Shown: positions 6,479-12,706 of the stretch, piece by piece
How the letters are laid out: each line of letters begins with the position of its first letter
Position numbering within the stretch: position 1 is the stretch's first letter
NCBI GenBank assembly: GCA_964658455.1
Contig: CAZZZA010000088.1
Location: forward strand, 1 to 12,706
Source of the DNA: Lichenicola sp964658455
GTDB taxonomy: Bacteria > Pseudomonadota > Alphaproteobacteria > Acetobacterales > Acetobacteraceae
Direction: 5' to 3'
DNA: 12,706 nt
Position numbers and translations under genes: made by a program
Notes under the pieces: model-generated
Seen by the model: only the letters and a program-made list of their open reading frames with translations
The model's database searches: none
Told to the model about the DNA's origin: nothing

Positions 6479-7750
6479 CTACGGCTTGACGAAGCGGGCG
6501 GCGAAGAACCCGTCCATGCCGCCCAGCTCCGGCCACAGGCCGGGATGGGTGCGCAGCCAGCCCTCCCCGGTCCTGGCCTGCGGCACGGCGGCGAGTTCGT
6601 CCTCGGTGAAGGGCAGCGGCACCCAGCCCAGCCGCTCCGCCGCCCGGGCGCGCTGCGCGCCCTCCTCTGGCTGCAGCGAGCAGACCGCATAGAGCAGCCG
6701 TCCGCCGGGCCGCACCATGCGCGACGCGGCGGCGATCAGCCGGTCCTGGCCTTCGATCAGCGCCGGCAGGTCGGCGGCGCGCTTGAGACGGAGCACGTCG
6801 GGATGGCGGCGCGCGGTGCCGGTGGCGCTGCAGGGCGCGTCCAGCAGCACCGCATCGACCGGCGCGTCCGGCATCCAGTCTCCCGCATCGGCCTCGATGG
6901 TCTCGGCCTGGAGCCGGAGCCGCGCCAGGTTCTGCCGCAGCCGCCGCATCCGGCCGGGGTCGCGCTCGATCGCCACCACCTGCGCGCCGGCGGCGGCGAG
7001 CTGCGCGGTCTTGCCGCCGGGCGCGGCGCACAGATCGACCACCCGCTCGCCGGGCCGCGCCGCCAGCAGCCGCGCCGGCAACGCGGCGGCGGCGTCCTGG
7101 ACCCAGAACGCGCCGGCCTCGTAGCCGGGAAGCGCCGCCACCCGGGTGCCGCCCGGCAGGCGCACCGAGCCGGTCGGCAGCAGCAGCCCGCCCTCCGGGA
7201 CCGCCGCCCGGGCGGCCAGCGTCAGGTCGAGCGGCGCCTCGCGGACCAGGCCCTCGGCGATCTGCCGCGCCAGCCTGCCCCAGCTCGACCAGAGCCAGGC
7301 CGGCACGTCGAGCCGCGGCTGATCGAGCCCGTCGAGCGCCGCCGCGCCCGCCTGCGCCACGCGCCGCAGCACCGCGTTCACCAGGCCGGCGAACGGCGCC
7401 AAGCCCCGTTCCCGCACCAGAGAGACGATGGTGCCGACCGCGGCATGCGCGGGCGTGTCCAGGAACAGCAGCTGCGCCGCCCCCATCAGCAGCGCCAGCC
7501 GGACCCGCTCCGGCGGCGCCTTCTTCAGGAACGGCTCCAGCACCGCGTCGAGCGTGCCCATGCGGCGCAGCACGGTGGCGGCCAGCCGGTGCGCCGCCGC
7601 GCGGTCGCGCGGCGAGACGCCGCTCTCCTGCGGATCGGCCTGATCGAGCGCGTCCTCGAGGGTGCGCTTCCGTTCCGTCACCGCCGCCAGCACATCGAAG
7701 GCGATCGAGCGGGTCGGGTCGGCGCTGGGGCGCGTTAATCGGCTGTTCAT
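6479..7750 (-). CDS. rsmB: 16S rRNA (cytosine-967-C5)-methyltransferase RsmB
   Basis: This S-adenosylmethionine-dependent enzyme methylates C967 of 16S rRNA in the small ribosomal subunit. From ATG 7750 it is 423 aa, the normal family length. An N-terminal NusB-like RNA-binding domain covers about 15-135 and the Rossmann methyltransferase domain about 190-423. The SAM motif is VVDLCAAPGGKT (237-248). The two catalytic cysteines are Cys307 in LLDAPCSATG and Cys357 in YAVCSLQPEE, the hallmark of RNA m5C methyltransferases. A much longer upstream extension in the same frame lies over the divergent gene and has no family similarity, so I reject it. The ribosome-binding site is weak (CGGATCC before ATG), and the same sequence precedes the divergent gene. 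It heads the minus-strand operon rsmB-rpe-heparinase-glycosyltransferase. Confidence 0.94.
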   Translation of the reverse strand: MNSRLTRPSADPTRSIAFDVLAAVTERKRTLEDALDQADPQESGVSPRDRAAAHRLAATVLRRMGTLDAVLEPFLKKAPPERVRLALLMGAAQLLFLDTPAHAAVGTIVSLVRERGLAPFAGLVNAVLRRVAQAGAAALDGLDQPRLDVPAWLWSSWGRLARQIAEGLVREAPLDLTLAARAAVPEGGLLLPTGSVRLPGGTRVAALPGYEAGAFWVQDAAAALPARLLAARPGERVVDLCAAPGGKTAQLAAAGAQVVAIERDPGRMRRLRQNLARLRLQAETIEADAGDWMPDAPVDAVLLDAPCSATGTARRHPDVLRLKRAADLPALIEGQDRLIAAASRMVRPGGRLLYAVCSLQPEEGAQRARAAERLGWVPLPFTEDELAAVPQARTGEGWLRTHPGLWPELGGMDGFFAARFVKP

Positions 7751-7874
7751 GGATCCGGAAGCACAATGCAGGCGGCGGGGCGCTGGCGGGACTGATGCCA
7801 TGCGGCGGCGCCGGCCGCCAGGGCCGCCGATCGGGCGACGCCTGACCGGCGGGAGAAGGGCGGCGGATCCATGA
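7747..7874. repeat. 11-bp inverted repeat bridging two divergent start codons
   Basis: Bases 7747-7757 and 7864-7874 are perfect reverse complements (CGGATCCATGA read 5'-3' from each gene). Each copy contains the start codon of one divergent gene, rsmB on the minus strand and the unknown gene at 7871 on the plus strand. The 120-bp spacer also holds a 6-bp hairpin (7804-7809 with 7814-7819) and presumably both promoters, although I see no clear -35/-10 pair. Confidence 0.6.
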
Positions 7875-9025
7875 GCACCATCGAATGGAACGCCGCCATG
7901 CCGGCATCGGGCGCACCGACCGGCACGCACATCCCCTTCACCGCGTCGCTGCTGGCCGGGGTCTGCGGCCGTCTCGCCGGCCGGAGGCTGGATTTCATCA
8001 TGCCCAACCCGGCCGGCCGGCGCGGCCACTACATCGAGGATTGGCGCCGCATCGCCGATTTCGGCGCCCCGACCGTGCACGACACGGTGCTGGCGGCGCG
8101 GCTTGCGGCGCTGCCGGCGCTCGACCCGGCGCGCGTTCGCGAGGCGGCCAGGGCGGTGGCGATCGAGGGCTATGCCGGGCCGAAGGCGGCGGCGGCGGCG
8201 CGCGCCGCGCGACGGGACCTGGACCGCGAGACCCACCGGCTGCGTTCGCGCCTGCTGCTCGCCCTGATCCGCCTGCCGGCGGTGGCGCCCGATCAGGCGA
8301 TCCTGCTCCGCCATCGCCTCGACACCGCCGAGCCGGCGATGATCGACGACGCGCTCGGCACGGTCGCGCCGCAGATCGGCTGGGCGCCGGCGGCACTCGT
8401 CGCGGCGGTGGACGCCCTGTCCGCCGCCTATGCGCCGCTCTGCCCGAACGGACGCCAGCCGGCGCTGCTGGCGCTGCTCGACCGCACCGCCCGCGGCCTG
8501 GCCGAGACCGCGGCGCAGCGTGCCGAAAGCGGCGCGCCACCGGTGGCGGCGCTGCACGGCGTGGCCGAGGCGCTGCTTCGCTGCCTCGGCCGTGGCCGGC
8601 ACCTCGCCGCCGCCGCCGATAGCCGGCTGTCGCGGCCGACGGCGCTGCTCGAGGCGTATCGGCACGACCCGCAGGCTGCGCTGCGGCCGGTCCGGGCGCT
8701 GGATCGGGCGCTCGATGGCTGGGACCGGATCTGCCTGCTCTGGCAGGATTGCGGCGCGCACGCGGCGCGGCTGGCGGCGCTGCCGCAGCTCGCGGTGCTG
8801 GCCGGGCTGGCGGACGCGCGCGGCACGCAGGGCGCGCAGGACGGCGAGGGCGACGCCGACGCGCCGGACATCGGGGCGGACGCGGCGCCGGCCGAGGCGT
8901 TGGTCGCGGGCCGGCCGTCACCGGCGCTGATGATGCCCGGCCCGGCCATGCCCGGACCGCTGCTCGTCGAGCGCCACGAGCGGGTCCGCGCCGCCGAACT
9001 CGCGCTGGACAGCGCCGATGCCTGA
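7871..9025 (+). CDS. Unknown protein A of a three-gene cassette (paralogue of the gene at 10369)
   Basis: I do not recognise this 384-residue family. It is predicted soluble, Ala/Arg/Leu-rich and mostly helical, with no signal peptide or membrane segment. It aligns along its length with the protein at 10369. Shared blocks are DFIMPNPAGRRGHYIEDW (41-58), HDTVL (70-74), EGYAG (99-103), GWDRICLLW (283-291) and a C-terminal ERHERVRAAEL (367-377). A low-complexity Gly/Asp/Ala/Pro stretch (about 315-364) sits where the paralogue has an ordered-looking sequence, so it is probably a flexible insertion. ATG 7871 follows GGGAGAAGGG (7851-7860). Its TGA overlaps the next gene's ATG by 8 bases, implying joint translation. 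G+C matches its housekeeping neighbours, so there is no sign of recent transfer. It may act in a complex with the other two products; that is inference only. Confidence 0.85.
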   Translation: MSTIEWNAAMPASGAPTGTHIPFTASLLAGVCGRLAGRRLDFIMPNPAGRRGHYIEDWRRIADFGAPTVHDTVLAARLAALPALDPARVREAARAVAIEGYAGPKAAAAARAARRDLDRETHRLRSRLLLALIRLPAVAPDQAILLRHRLDTAEPAMIDDALGTVAPQIGWAPAALVAAVDALSAAYAPLCPNGRQPALLALLDRTARGLAETAAQRAESGAPPVAALHGVAEALLRCLGRGRHLAAAADSRLSRPTALLEAYRHDPQAALRPVRALDRALDGWDRICLLWQDCGAHAARLAALPQLAVLAGLADARGTQGAQDGEGDADAPDIGADAAPAEALVAGRPSPALMMPGPAMPGPLLVERHERVRAAELALDSADA

Positions 9026-10250
9026 CGCCGCGTTCCACCATGCCAGCGACGCCAAGCTGCTGAAGGTCACCCGGCTGATCGACGACCTGCCCGAGCGCGG
9101 CGCGGCGGATGCGCTGCTGGAGCCGGTGCGGCACCGGCTGGCGGCGCTCCGGCCGGTGCGCCGCATCAACCGCACCCGCCTGCTCTTCACCCCGTTCGAC
9201 AGCATCCTGGTGCCGGCCGGCAGATGGCGCCCCGGCGCGCTGGCGTTGCCGCGCTCGCTGCTGACGCCGCTGCTGGACCTGCTTGCCCTGGCAGGGGCCG
9301 ACGCGCTGCCGCCGCAGCCGCCGTTCGACGCCGACGATGAATGGCTGATCGACCGCAACGGCCGGCCGCTCTGGGCCGCCGCCGCCGACATCCTGGCGCA
9401 GAGCGTGATCCCGCCCGGCTGGGCCGAACCCGGCCGGCAAATGCAGAGCGGCGTGTCGATGGCGATGCTGCAGCAGATGGTGCCCGTCGCCGCGATGGTG
9501 TTTCGCCACGGCCTCGCCTTGCGCACCCTGCCGGCGCCGCACGAGCCGGAGTACGACTCCGCCCTGACCAGCCTGCTGCACGACGCGGCACGGCACGGCC
9601 CGCTGGCCTGGGGAATCATGCTGATGCTGCTGTTCGACCGTGCGCCGGCCGACCGGCTGGTCAGGCTGGCGCTGCGGCTCGCGGGCGGCAGCGCCGGCGG
9701 CGCCGCGCTGCTCGCCGGGCTGGAAAAGGCGATCGAGGCGCTGCTGGCGCGGCTGGAGGGATCGCCCCTGCTCGATGCCGGGAGCGCGGCGGACGGTCCG
9801 GCGCGTCTGGTCGGCCGCCTCGAGGCGATGCGCCAGCTCGCGGCGCTGCGCACCATCGAGAACCGGCCGGCCGGGGAACAACGCGCGGTGGCGCGGCTCT
9901 GGCACGCCGCCGTCGCGGTCAATCGCGCGCTGTTCGAGCGCGCGCTTTTGTCGTGCCTGGACCGTTTCGAGCAGCTGCTGGCCGACGGCGGCGACGACGA
10001 CACGCTCGAGGCGGCGCTGCCGCCGGTCGAGGCGGATGCGCGGCGTCTGCGCGTGTTCATGCTGGCAGCGAGCCGGCTCGAGGAGGGCCAGGAGTACGAC
10101 CGGCTCGTCGAGGCCGCGATCCTGCGCCTGGCCGGGCGCGCCGCGGGCGATGCCGGCGCCGGGATCGCCCGCCTGCGCCTGATCGAACTGCTCGGCGGCA
10201 GCGCCCGGGCGCTGCGGTTTCTCGCCGCGCACCATCCGGTATCGCGTTGA
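9018..10250 (+). CDS. Unknown protein B, central gene of the cassette
   Basis: This 410-residue soluble protein of a family I do not recognise starts at ATG 9018, inside the end of the preceding gene (ATGCCTGA overlap), with no strong ribosome-binding site, so it is probably translated by coupling. The most striking block is RINRTRLLFTPFDSILVPAG (49-68), followed by RWRPG and LALPRSLLTPL: a basic turn, a hydrophobic strand and a proline-rich loop. The rest (about 145-405) is mainly amphipathic helices, with LLARLEG and two long Leu/Ala/Glu helices near the C-terminus that may mediate oligomerisation. No catalytic motif, signal peptide or membrane span is evident. I see no similarity to the flanking paralogues. 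Its place between them suggests the three products function together. An anti-parallel 745-codon frame covers it but lacks any family signal. Confidence 0.85.
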   Translation: MPDAAFHHASDAKLLKVTRLIDDLPERGAADALLEPVRHRLAALRPVRRINRTRLLFTPFDSILVPAGRWRPGALALPRSLLTPLLDLLALAGADALPPQPPFDADDEWLIDRNGRPLWAAAADILAQSVIPPGWAEPGRQMQSGVSMAMLQQMVPVAAMVFRHGLALRTLPAPHEPEYDSALTSLLHDAARHGPLAWGIMLMLLFDRAPADRLVRLALRLAGGSAGGAALLAGLEKAIEALLARLEGSPLLDAGSAADGPARLVGRLEAMRQLAALRTIENRPAGEQRAVARLWHAAVAVNRALFERALLSCLDRFEQLLADGGDDDTLEAALPPVEADARRLRVFMLAASRLEEGQEYDRLVEAAILRLAGRAAGDAGAGIARLRLIELLGGSARALRFLAAHHPVSR

Positions 10251-10368
10251 ACCGCGCCGATGGCCGCTTCGAATGTGTTCAGAAAACCTTCATCGATCGG
10301 CGTCATGCTGGCCGGACCGGGGGCTCGCGGCTCCGGACGGACACGGTCGCCAGGAAGGGAATGACCGC
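10251..10368 (+). other. Intergenic spacer inside the unknown cassette
   Basis: This 118-bp spacer separates genes B and C. Its first half (10261-10290) is AT-richer (gaatgtgttcagaaaacctt), in contrast to the overlap between A and B. TTGAAC at 10247-10252 with GAATGT at 10271-10276 (18-bp spacer) is a weak candidate sigma-70-type promoter for gene C. I see no terminator with a T-run. Confidence 0.25.
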
Positions 10369-11592
10369 ATGAGCGCCCTGAAATCCCTGCGCCTTCCGGC
10401 ACCCGGCCTCGCCGAGCGCGCCCGCCTCGGCACAGCGCCGGCCCTGCACCTGATGCGCCAGACCGGGTGGCAGACCGGTTCAGCCGGCCGCAGGAGCGAC
10501 CAGCCGGCGGCCTGCGGCGTGCAGTTGCCGCTGCTGGCGCCGATGCTGGCCGGGGTCCGGCTGCGCTCCCTGCCGCGTGGCCTTGAATTCGTGCTGCCCA
10601 ACCCGTCCGGCGGCCGTGGCGTCTATATCGCGTCCTGGACCGTGGTCACCGGCTTCGCCACCCCCTGCCTGCATGACACGCTGCTGGTCGGCCGCCTGTC
10701 CGGACTGGAGCGGATCGATCCGGCCTCGGTGCGCGACGCGGCACGCGGGCTGGCCGGGGAAGGCTATGCTGGGATCGATGCCGTGGACGCCGCCCGCGAC
10801 GTCGATGCCTCGCTGCGCACCGCCGCGCTGCGCCTGGGCGCGACCCTGCTGATGAGCCTCGCCAGGCGCGCCGGCTTCACCAGGCCGCAGGATGCGGCAC
10901 GCTGCCTGAACCGGGACGGTTTCCACCAGCTGGCGCAGCGGCTGCGCTGGGACGGCCCGGTGCTGGCCGAAGCGCTGCGCGGCCTGTCGGCGCATTGCGC
11001 GACGATCGCGACCGGATGCGCCGCGCCCGCCGCCGGCCCCGCCGCCGGGACCGCGATCGCCGCGCCGGGCGGCACCGCGATGCCGAACCGGGACGGGTTC
11101 GGACGCTGGAGCGTGCTGTCCGCTCTGGTGCAGCGGCTGCGTTGCGCGCTCGCCGAGGAGCAATGCGCGAGCCACGGCACCGACGTGGCGCTGCTCGGCC
11201 GGATCATCGCCGCCGCCGATCAATGCCTGCGCGAGGCCGACCGGCTGATGCCGGAGATCGAGGCGCTCCTGCACGATCCGCTGCCGCTGCTCGAGGGCTG
11301 GCGCGACGCGGGTGTCCGGTCGGCCGGCTGGCTGGCGGCGCTGGAGGCCACCTTCGATGGCTGGGACCGGATCTGTCTGCTCTGGTTCGATGCCGACACG
11401 GCGCGGCGGCGTCAGGCGGTGATCGGCGAGATCGCGATCCTGACCGGCACGCTCGGCCATGGCGACTGCTCGCTGGCGATGGACGAGTTCTTCGCCGATG
11501 CCGACCGCGGCAAGCACCTGCTGGCCCGCAACGAGCGCCTGCGCGTGCGCGAACTGCTGCTCGATCTCGGCCCGCCCGAACGGCCTGCTTGA
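10369..11592 (+). CDS. Unknown protein C of the cassette (paralogue of the gene at 7871)
   Basis: This 407-residue protein shares the unrecognised family of protein A. Matching blocks in the same order are LEFVLPNPSGGRGVYIASW (72-90), LHDTLL (101-106), EGYAG (131-135), GWDRICLLW (331-339) and ARNERLRVREL (386-396). Its N-terminal extension is about 30 residues longer, and an Ala/Gly/Pro linker (about 211-240) divides the two helical halves. No signal peptide or membrane helix is visible. The start at ATG 10369 is set by AGGAAGGGA (10352-10360) with 8-nt spacing. An in-frame ATG at 10273 is rejected because its first 32 residues have no counterpart and no ribosome-binding site. Six to seven cysteines are present but not in a metal-binding spacing I recognise. 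The next gene, yggS, begins 31 bases after the stop and may be co-transcribed. Confidence 0.86.
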   Translation: MSALKSLRLPAPGLAERARLGTAPALHLMRQTGWQTGSAGRRSDQPAACGVQLPLLAPMLAGVRLRSLPRGLEFVLPNPSGGRGVYIASWTVVTGFATPCLHDTLLVGRLSGLERIDPASVRDAARGLAGEGYAGIDAVDAARDVDASLRTAALRLGATLLMSLARRAGFTRPQDAARCLNRDGFHQLAQRLRWDGPVLAEALRGLSAHCATIATGCAAPAAGPAAGTAIAAPGGTAMPNRDGFGRWSVLSALVQRLRCALAEEQCASHGTDVALLGRIIAAADQCLREADRLMPEIEALLHDPLPLLEGWRDAGVRSAGWLAALEATFDGWDRICLLWFDADTARRRQAVIGEIAILTGTLGHGDCSLAMDEFFADADRGKHLLARNERLRVRELLLDLGPPERPA

Positions 11593-11623
11593 CCATGCGC
11601 GCCGGCCGGCACAGCGTCGCGCG

Positions 11624-12370
11624 ATGACCGACACCATGGCGGACACCGCCCCTGCCCCGGCCGCGACCCCGATCGCCGCGGCGCTCGACGCGGTACGGGC
11701 GCGCATCCGCCATGCGGCGCTGGCGGCCGGGCGCGATCCGGCGGCGGTCGCGCTGGTCGCGGTGTCGAAGACGCATGACGCGGCGGCGATCGGTGCGGCG
11801 CTCGCGGCGGGCCAGCGCCTGTTCGGCGAGAACCGGGTGCAGGAGGCATCCGCCAAGGTCGCGGCGCTGCGGCCGGACTGGCCGGCGATGCAACTGCATT
11901 TGATCGGGCCGCTGCAGACCAACAAGGCGCTGGAGGCGGCCCGGATCGCTGACACCATCGAGACGCTCGACCGGCCGAAGCTGGCCGACGCGCTGGACCA
12001 GGCGGCGCAGAAGCTGGGCCGGCTGCCGGCGCTGCTGGTGCAGGTCAATATCGGCGAGGAGCCGCAGAAGGCCGGAATCATGCCCGGCGAGGCGGACCGG
12101 TTCATCGAGGCCTGCCGGCGCCGGTTCCGCGCTGCCCTGGTCGGGCTGATGGCGATCCCGCCCGCCGATCGCGATCCGGTGCCCTTCTTCACGCGCATGG
12201 CGGCCTTGGCCTCGGCGCACGGGCTGGCACGACTCTCGATGGGCATGTCGGGCGATTTCGAGGCGGCCGTAGCGTGCGGTTCGACATCGGTGCGGGTCGG
12301 CAGCGCGATCTTCGGCGCCAGGCCCGCCACCGGTTCTCCACCGGCGGCGCTTGCATCGGTTGCGAGCTAG
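11624..12370 (+). CDS. YggS/PROSC-family pyridoxal-phosphate homeostasis protein
   Basis: This single-domain fold-type-III PLP-binding barrel of 248 residues is slightly longer than the usual 225-235 because of an Ala/Pro-rich N-terminus. The family is non-catalytic and helps balance free PLP and amino/keto-acid pools in the cytoplasm. Signatures are VAVSKTH (Lys49 is the PLP Schiff-base lysine), FGENRVQE (67-74), HLIGPLQTNK (92-101), VQVNIGEEPQKAG, GLMAIPP, LSMGMSGDFEAAVACG (phosphate contacts) and SVRVGSAIFGAR. ATG 11624 is chosen; ATG 11636, four codons later, is also possible. The ribosome-binding site is poor, which fits translation coupled to the unknown gene ending 31 bases upstream. 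No terminator is evident before kup. Confidence 0.94.
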   Translation: MTDTMADTAPAPAATPIAAALDAVRARIRHAALAAGRDPAAVALVAVSKTHDAAAIGAALAAGQRLFGENRVQEASAKVAALRPDWPAMQLHLIGPLQTNKALEAARIADTIETLDRPKLADALDQAAQKLGRLPALLVQVNIGEEPQKAGIMPGEADRFIEACRRRFRAALVGLMAIPPADRDPVPFFTRMAALASAHGLARLSMGMSGDFEAAVACGSTSVRVGSAIFGARPATGSPPAALASVAS

Positions 12371-12428
12371 GTCGTATGGGGCTGCAGCGGGTCCGGCGAC
12401 GGCGCCCTTCACCCCGGAGCATGGCTGG

Positions 12429-12706
12429 ATGAGTGACGTCATCGGCACGTCCGGTCCGATCGCGGGCCGTTCGCAGACAGCCGACGCGCCCGCGCCAGGG
12501 GGCGGACATGGCACCGTCCGGCACCGCGCCGTCACCGCCACCTCGCTGCTGGCCGTGCTGGGCGTGGTGTATGGCGATATCGGCACCAGCCCGCTCTACG
12601 CGCTGAGTTCGACCATCAACATCATCGGCGACCACGCGACGCCGTCGCGCTGGGAAGTGCTGGGCATCGAGAGCCTGATCTTCTGGTCGCTGATCCTGGT
12701 GGTGAC
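12429..12706 (+). CDS. kup: Kup-family potassium uptake protein, N-terminal part (cut by window edge)
   Basis: A frame from ATG 12429 runs off the right edge, giving 92 complete codons. After a hydrophilic cytoplasmic leader of about 35 residues (Gly/Ala/Pro-rich) comes LLAVLGVVYGDIGTSPLYAL, the hallmark first transmembrane segment of Kup/HAK/KT K+-H+ symporters. A second hydrophobic segment begins at SLIFWSLILVV. GGAG at 12416-12419, 9 nt upstream, supports the start. A three-codon frame, ATG GCT GGA TGA (12421-12432), overlaps the start codon. The 58-bp gap from yggS shows no terminator, so read-through is possible. The leader is longer than in many homologues but within what alphaproteobacteria show. 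Confidence 0.93.
   Translation, partial: MSDVIGTSGPIAGRSQTADAPAPGGGHGTVRHRAVTATSLLAVLGVVYGDIGTSPLYALSSTINIIGDHATPSRWEVLGIESLIFWSLILVV

Noticed and set aside
4266..6692. 808-codon open frame on the plus strand opposite heparinase, rpe and rsmB
   Set aside because: It lies antisense to three recognisable genes, and its His/Arg/Gln-rich composition is typical of a complementary-frame artefact.
6432..7916. N-terminal extension of the rpe frame to 7916
   Set aside because: It overlaps rsmB in another frame of the same strand and has no family similarity; Rpe begins just before APSLLAADFG.
7751..8761. Long N-terminal extension of the rsmB frame to 8761
   Set aside because: The extension overlaps gene A in antisense and is low-complexity Arg/Gly/Gln; RsmB homologues start near ATG 7750 and reach normal length from there.
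7998..10235. 745-codon open frame on the minus strand across unknown genes A and B
   Set aside because: It is an antisense shadow in very GC-rich DNA: Arg/Gln/Gly/Pro-rich, no family motif. The plus-strand frames have paralogy, ribosome-binding sites and normal codon choice.
10480..12330. 616-codon minus-strand frame opposite unknown gene C and yggS
   Set aside because: Antisense to yggS, whose PLP motifs are unambiguous; no ribosome-binding site or domain in the minus-strand frame.
1..12706. Mobile elements, integrase/transposase genes, CRISPR arrays, tRNA or rRNA genes
   Set aside because: I found no transposase motif, regularly spaced repeats, tRNA-like cloverleaf with CCA or rRNA sequence. 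The three-way fold at 75-140 lacks tRNA consensus positions.

Overview
The window is GC-rich chromosomal DNA: sampled coding lines run about 73-78% G+C. Gene content and order (rsmB, rpe, an alphaproteobacterial-type heparinase II/III protein, a YggS-type PLP protein and a Kup transporter) suggest an alphaproteobacterium, most likely an Acetobacteraceae/Rhodospirillales member. That placement is inferred from protein style; there is no rRNA to confirm it. I see no tRNA, rRNA, CRISPR array, transposase or intact mobile element.

Layout. (1) Bases 2-58 are the Ala/Lys-rich tail of a gene entering from the left. It is followed by a strongly folded 134-bp spacer containing a predicted three-way junction and a further hairpin. 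(2) 193-1431 (+) is an M29-family aminopeptidase with every metal ligand present. (3) Converging on it, 1454-2521 (-) is a PRISE-type (progesterone 5-beta-reductase/iridoid-synthase-like) short-chain reductase. Behind it lies a roughly 0.3-kb AT-richer island (about 58% G+C) with small palindromes and possible short ORFs. (4) A minus-strand operon is transcribed from 7750 down to 2848: rsmB (16S rRNA m5C967 methyltransferase), rpe (ribulose-5-phosphate 3-epimerase), a heparinase II/III-like protein, and a family-4 glycosyltransferase. The glycosyltransferase probably starts at a CTG that overlaps the heparinase stop codon. (5) Divergent from rsmB is a plus-strand cassette of three genes I cannot assign: two full-length paralogues (7871-9025 and 10369-11592) flanking an unrelated-looking protein (9018-10250). 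(6) It is followed by yggS (11624-12370) and the N-terminal part of kup (12429 to the window edge).

How it fits together. The minus operon joins rRNA modification and pentose-phosphate metabolism to two carbohydrate-active proteins, so polysaccharide handling appears to ride on a housekeeping transcription unit. The three-gene unknown cassette has the base composition of its neighbours, overlapping reading frames and conserved signature motifs. It looks like an established lineage-specific system rather than a recent import, and it is the best candidate here for undescribed biology. The divergent start region between rsmB and this cassette carries a perfect 11-bp inverted repeat centred on the two start codons.
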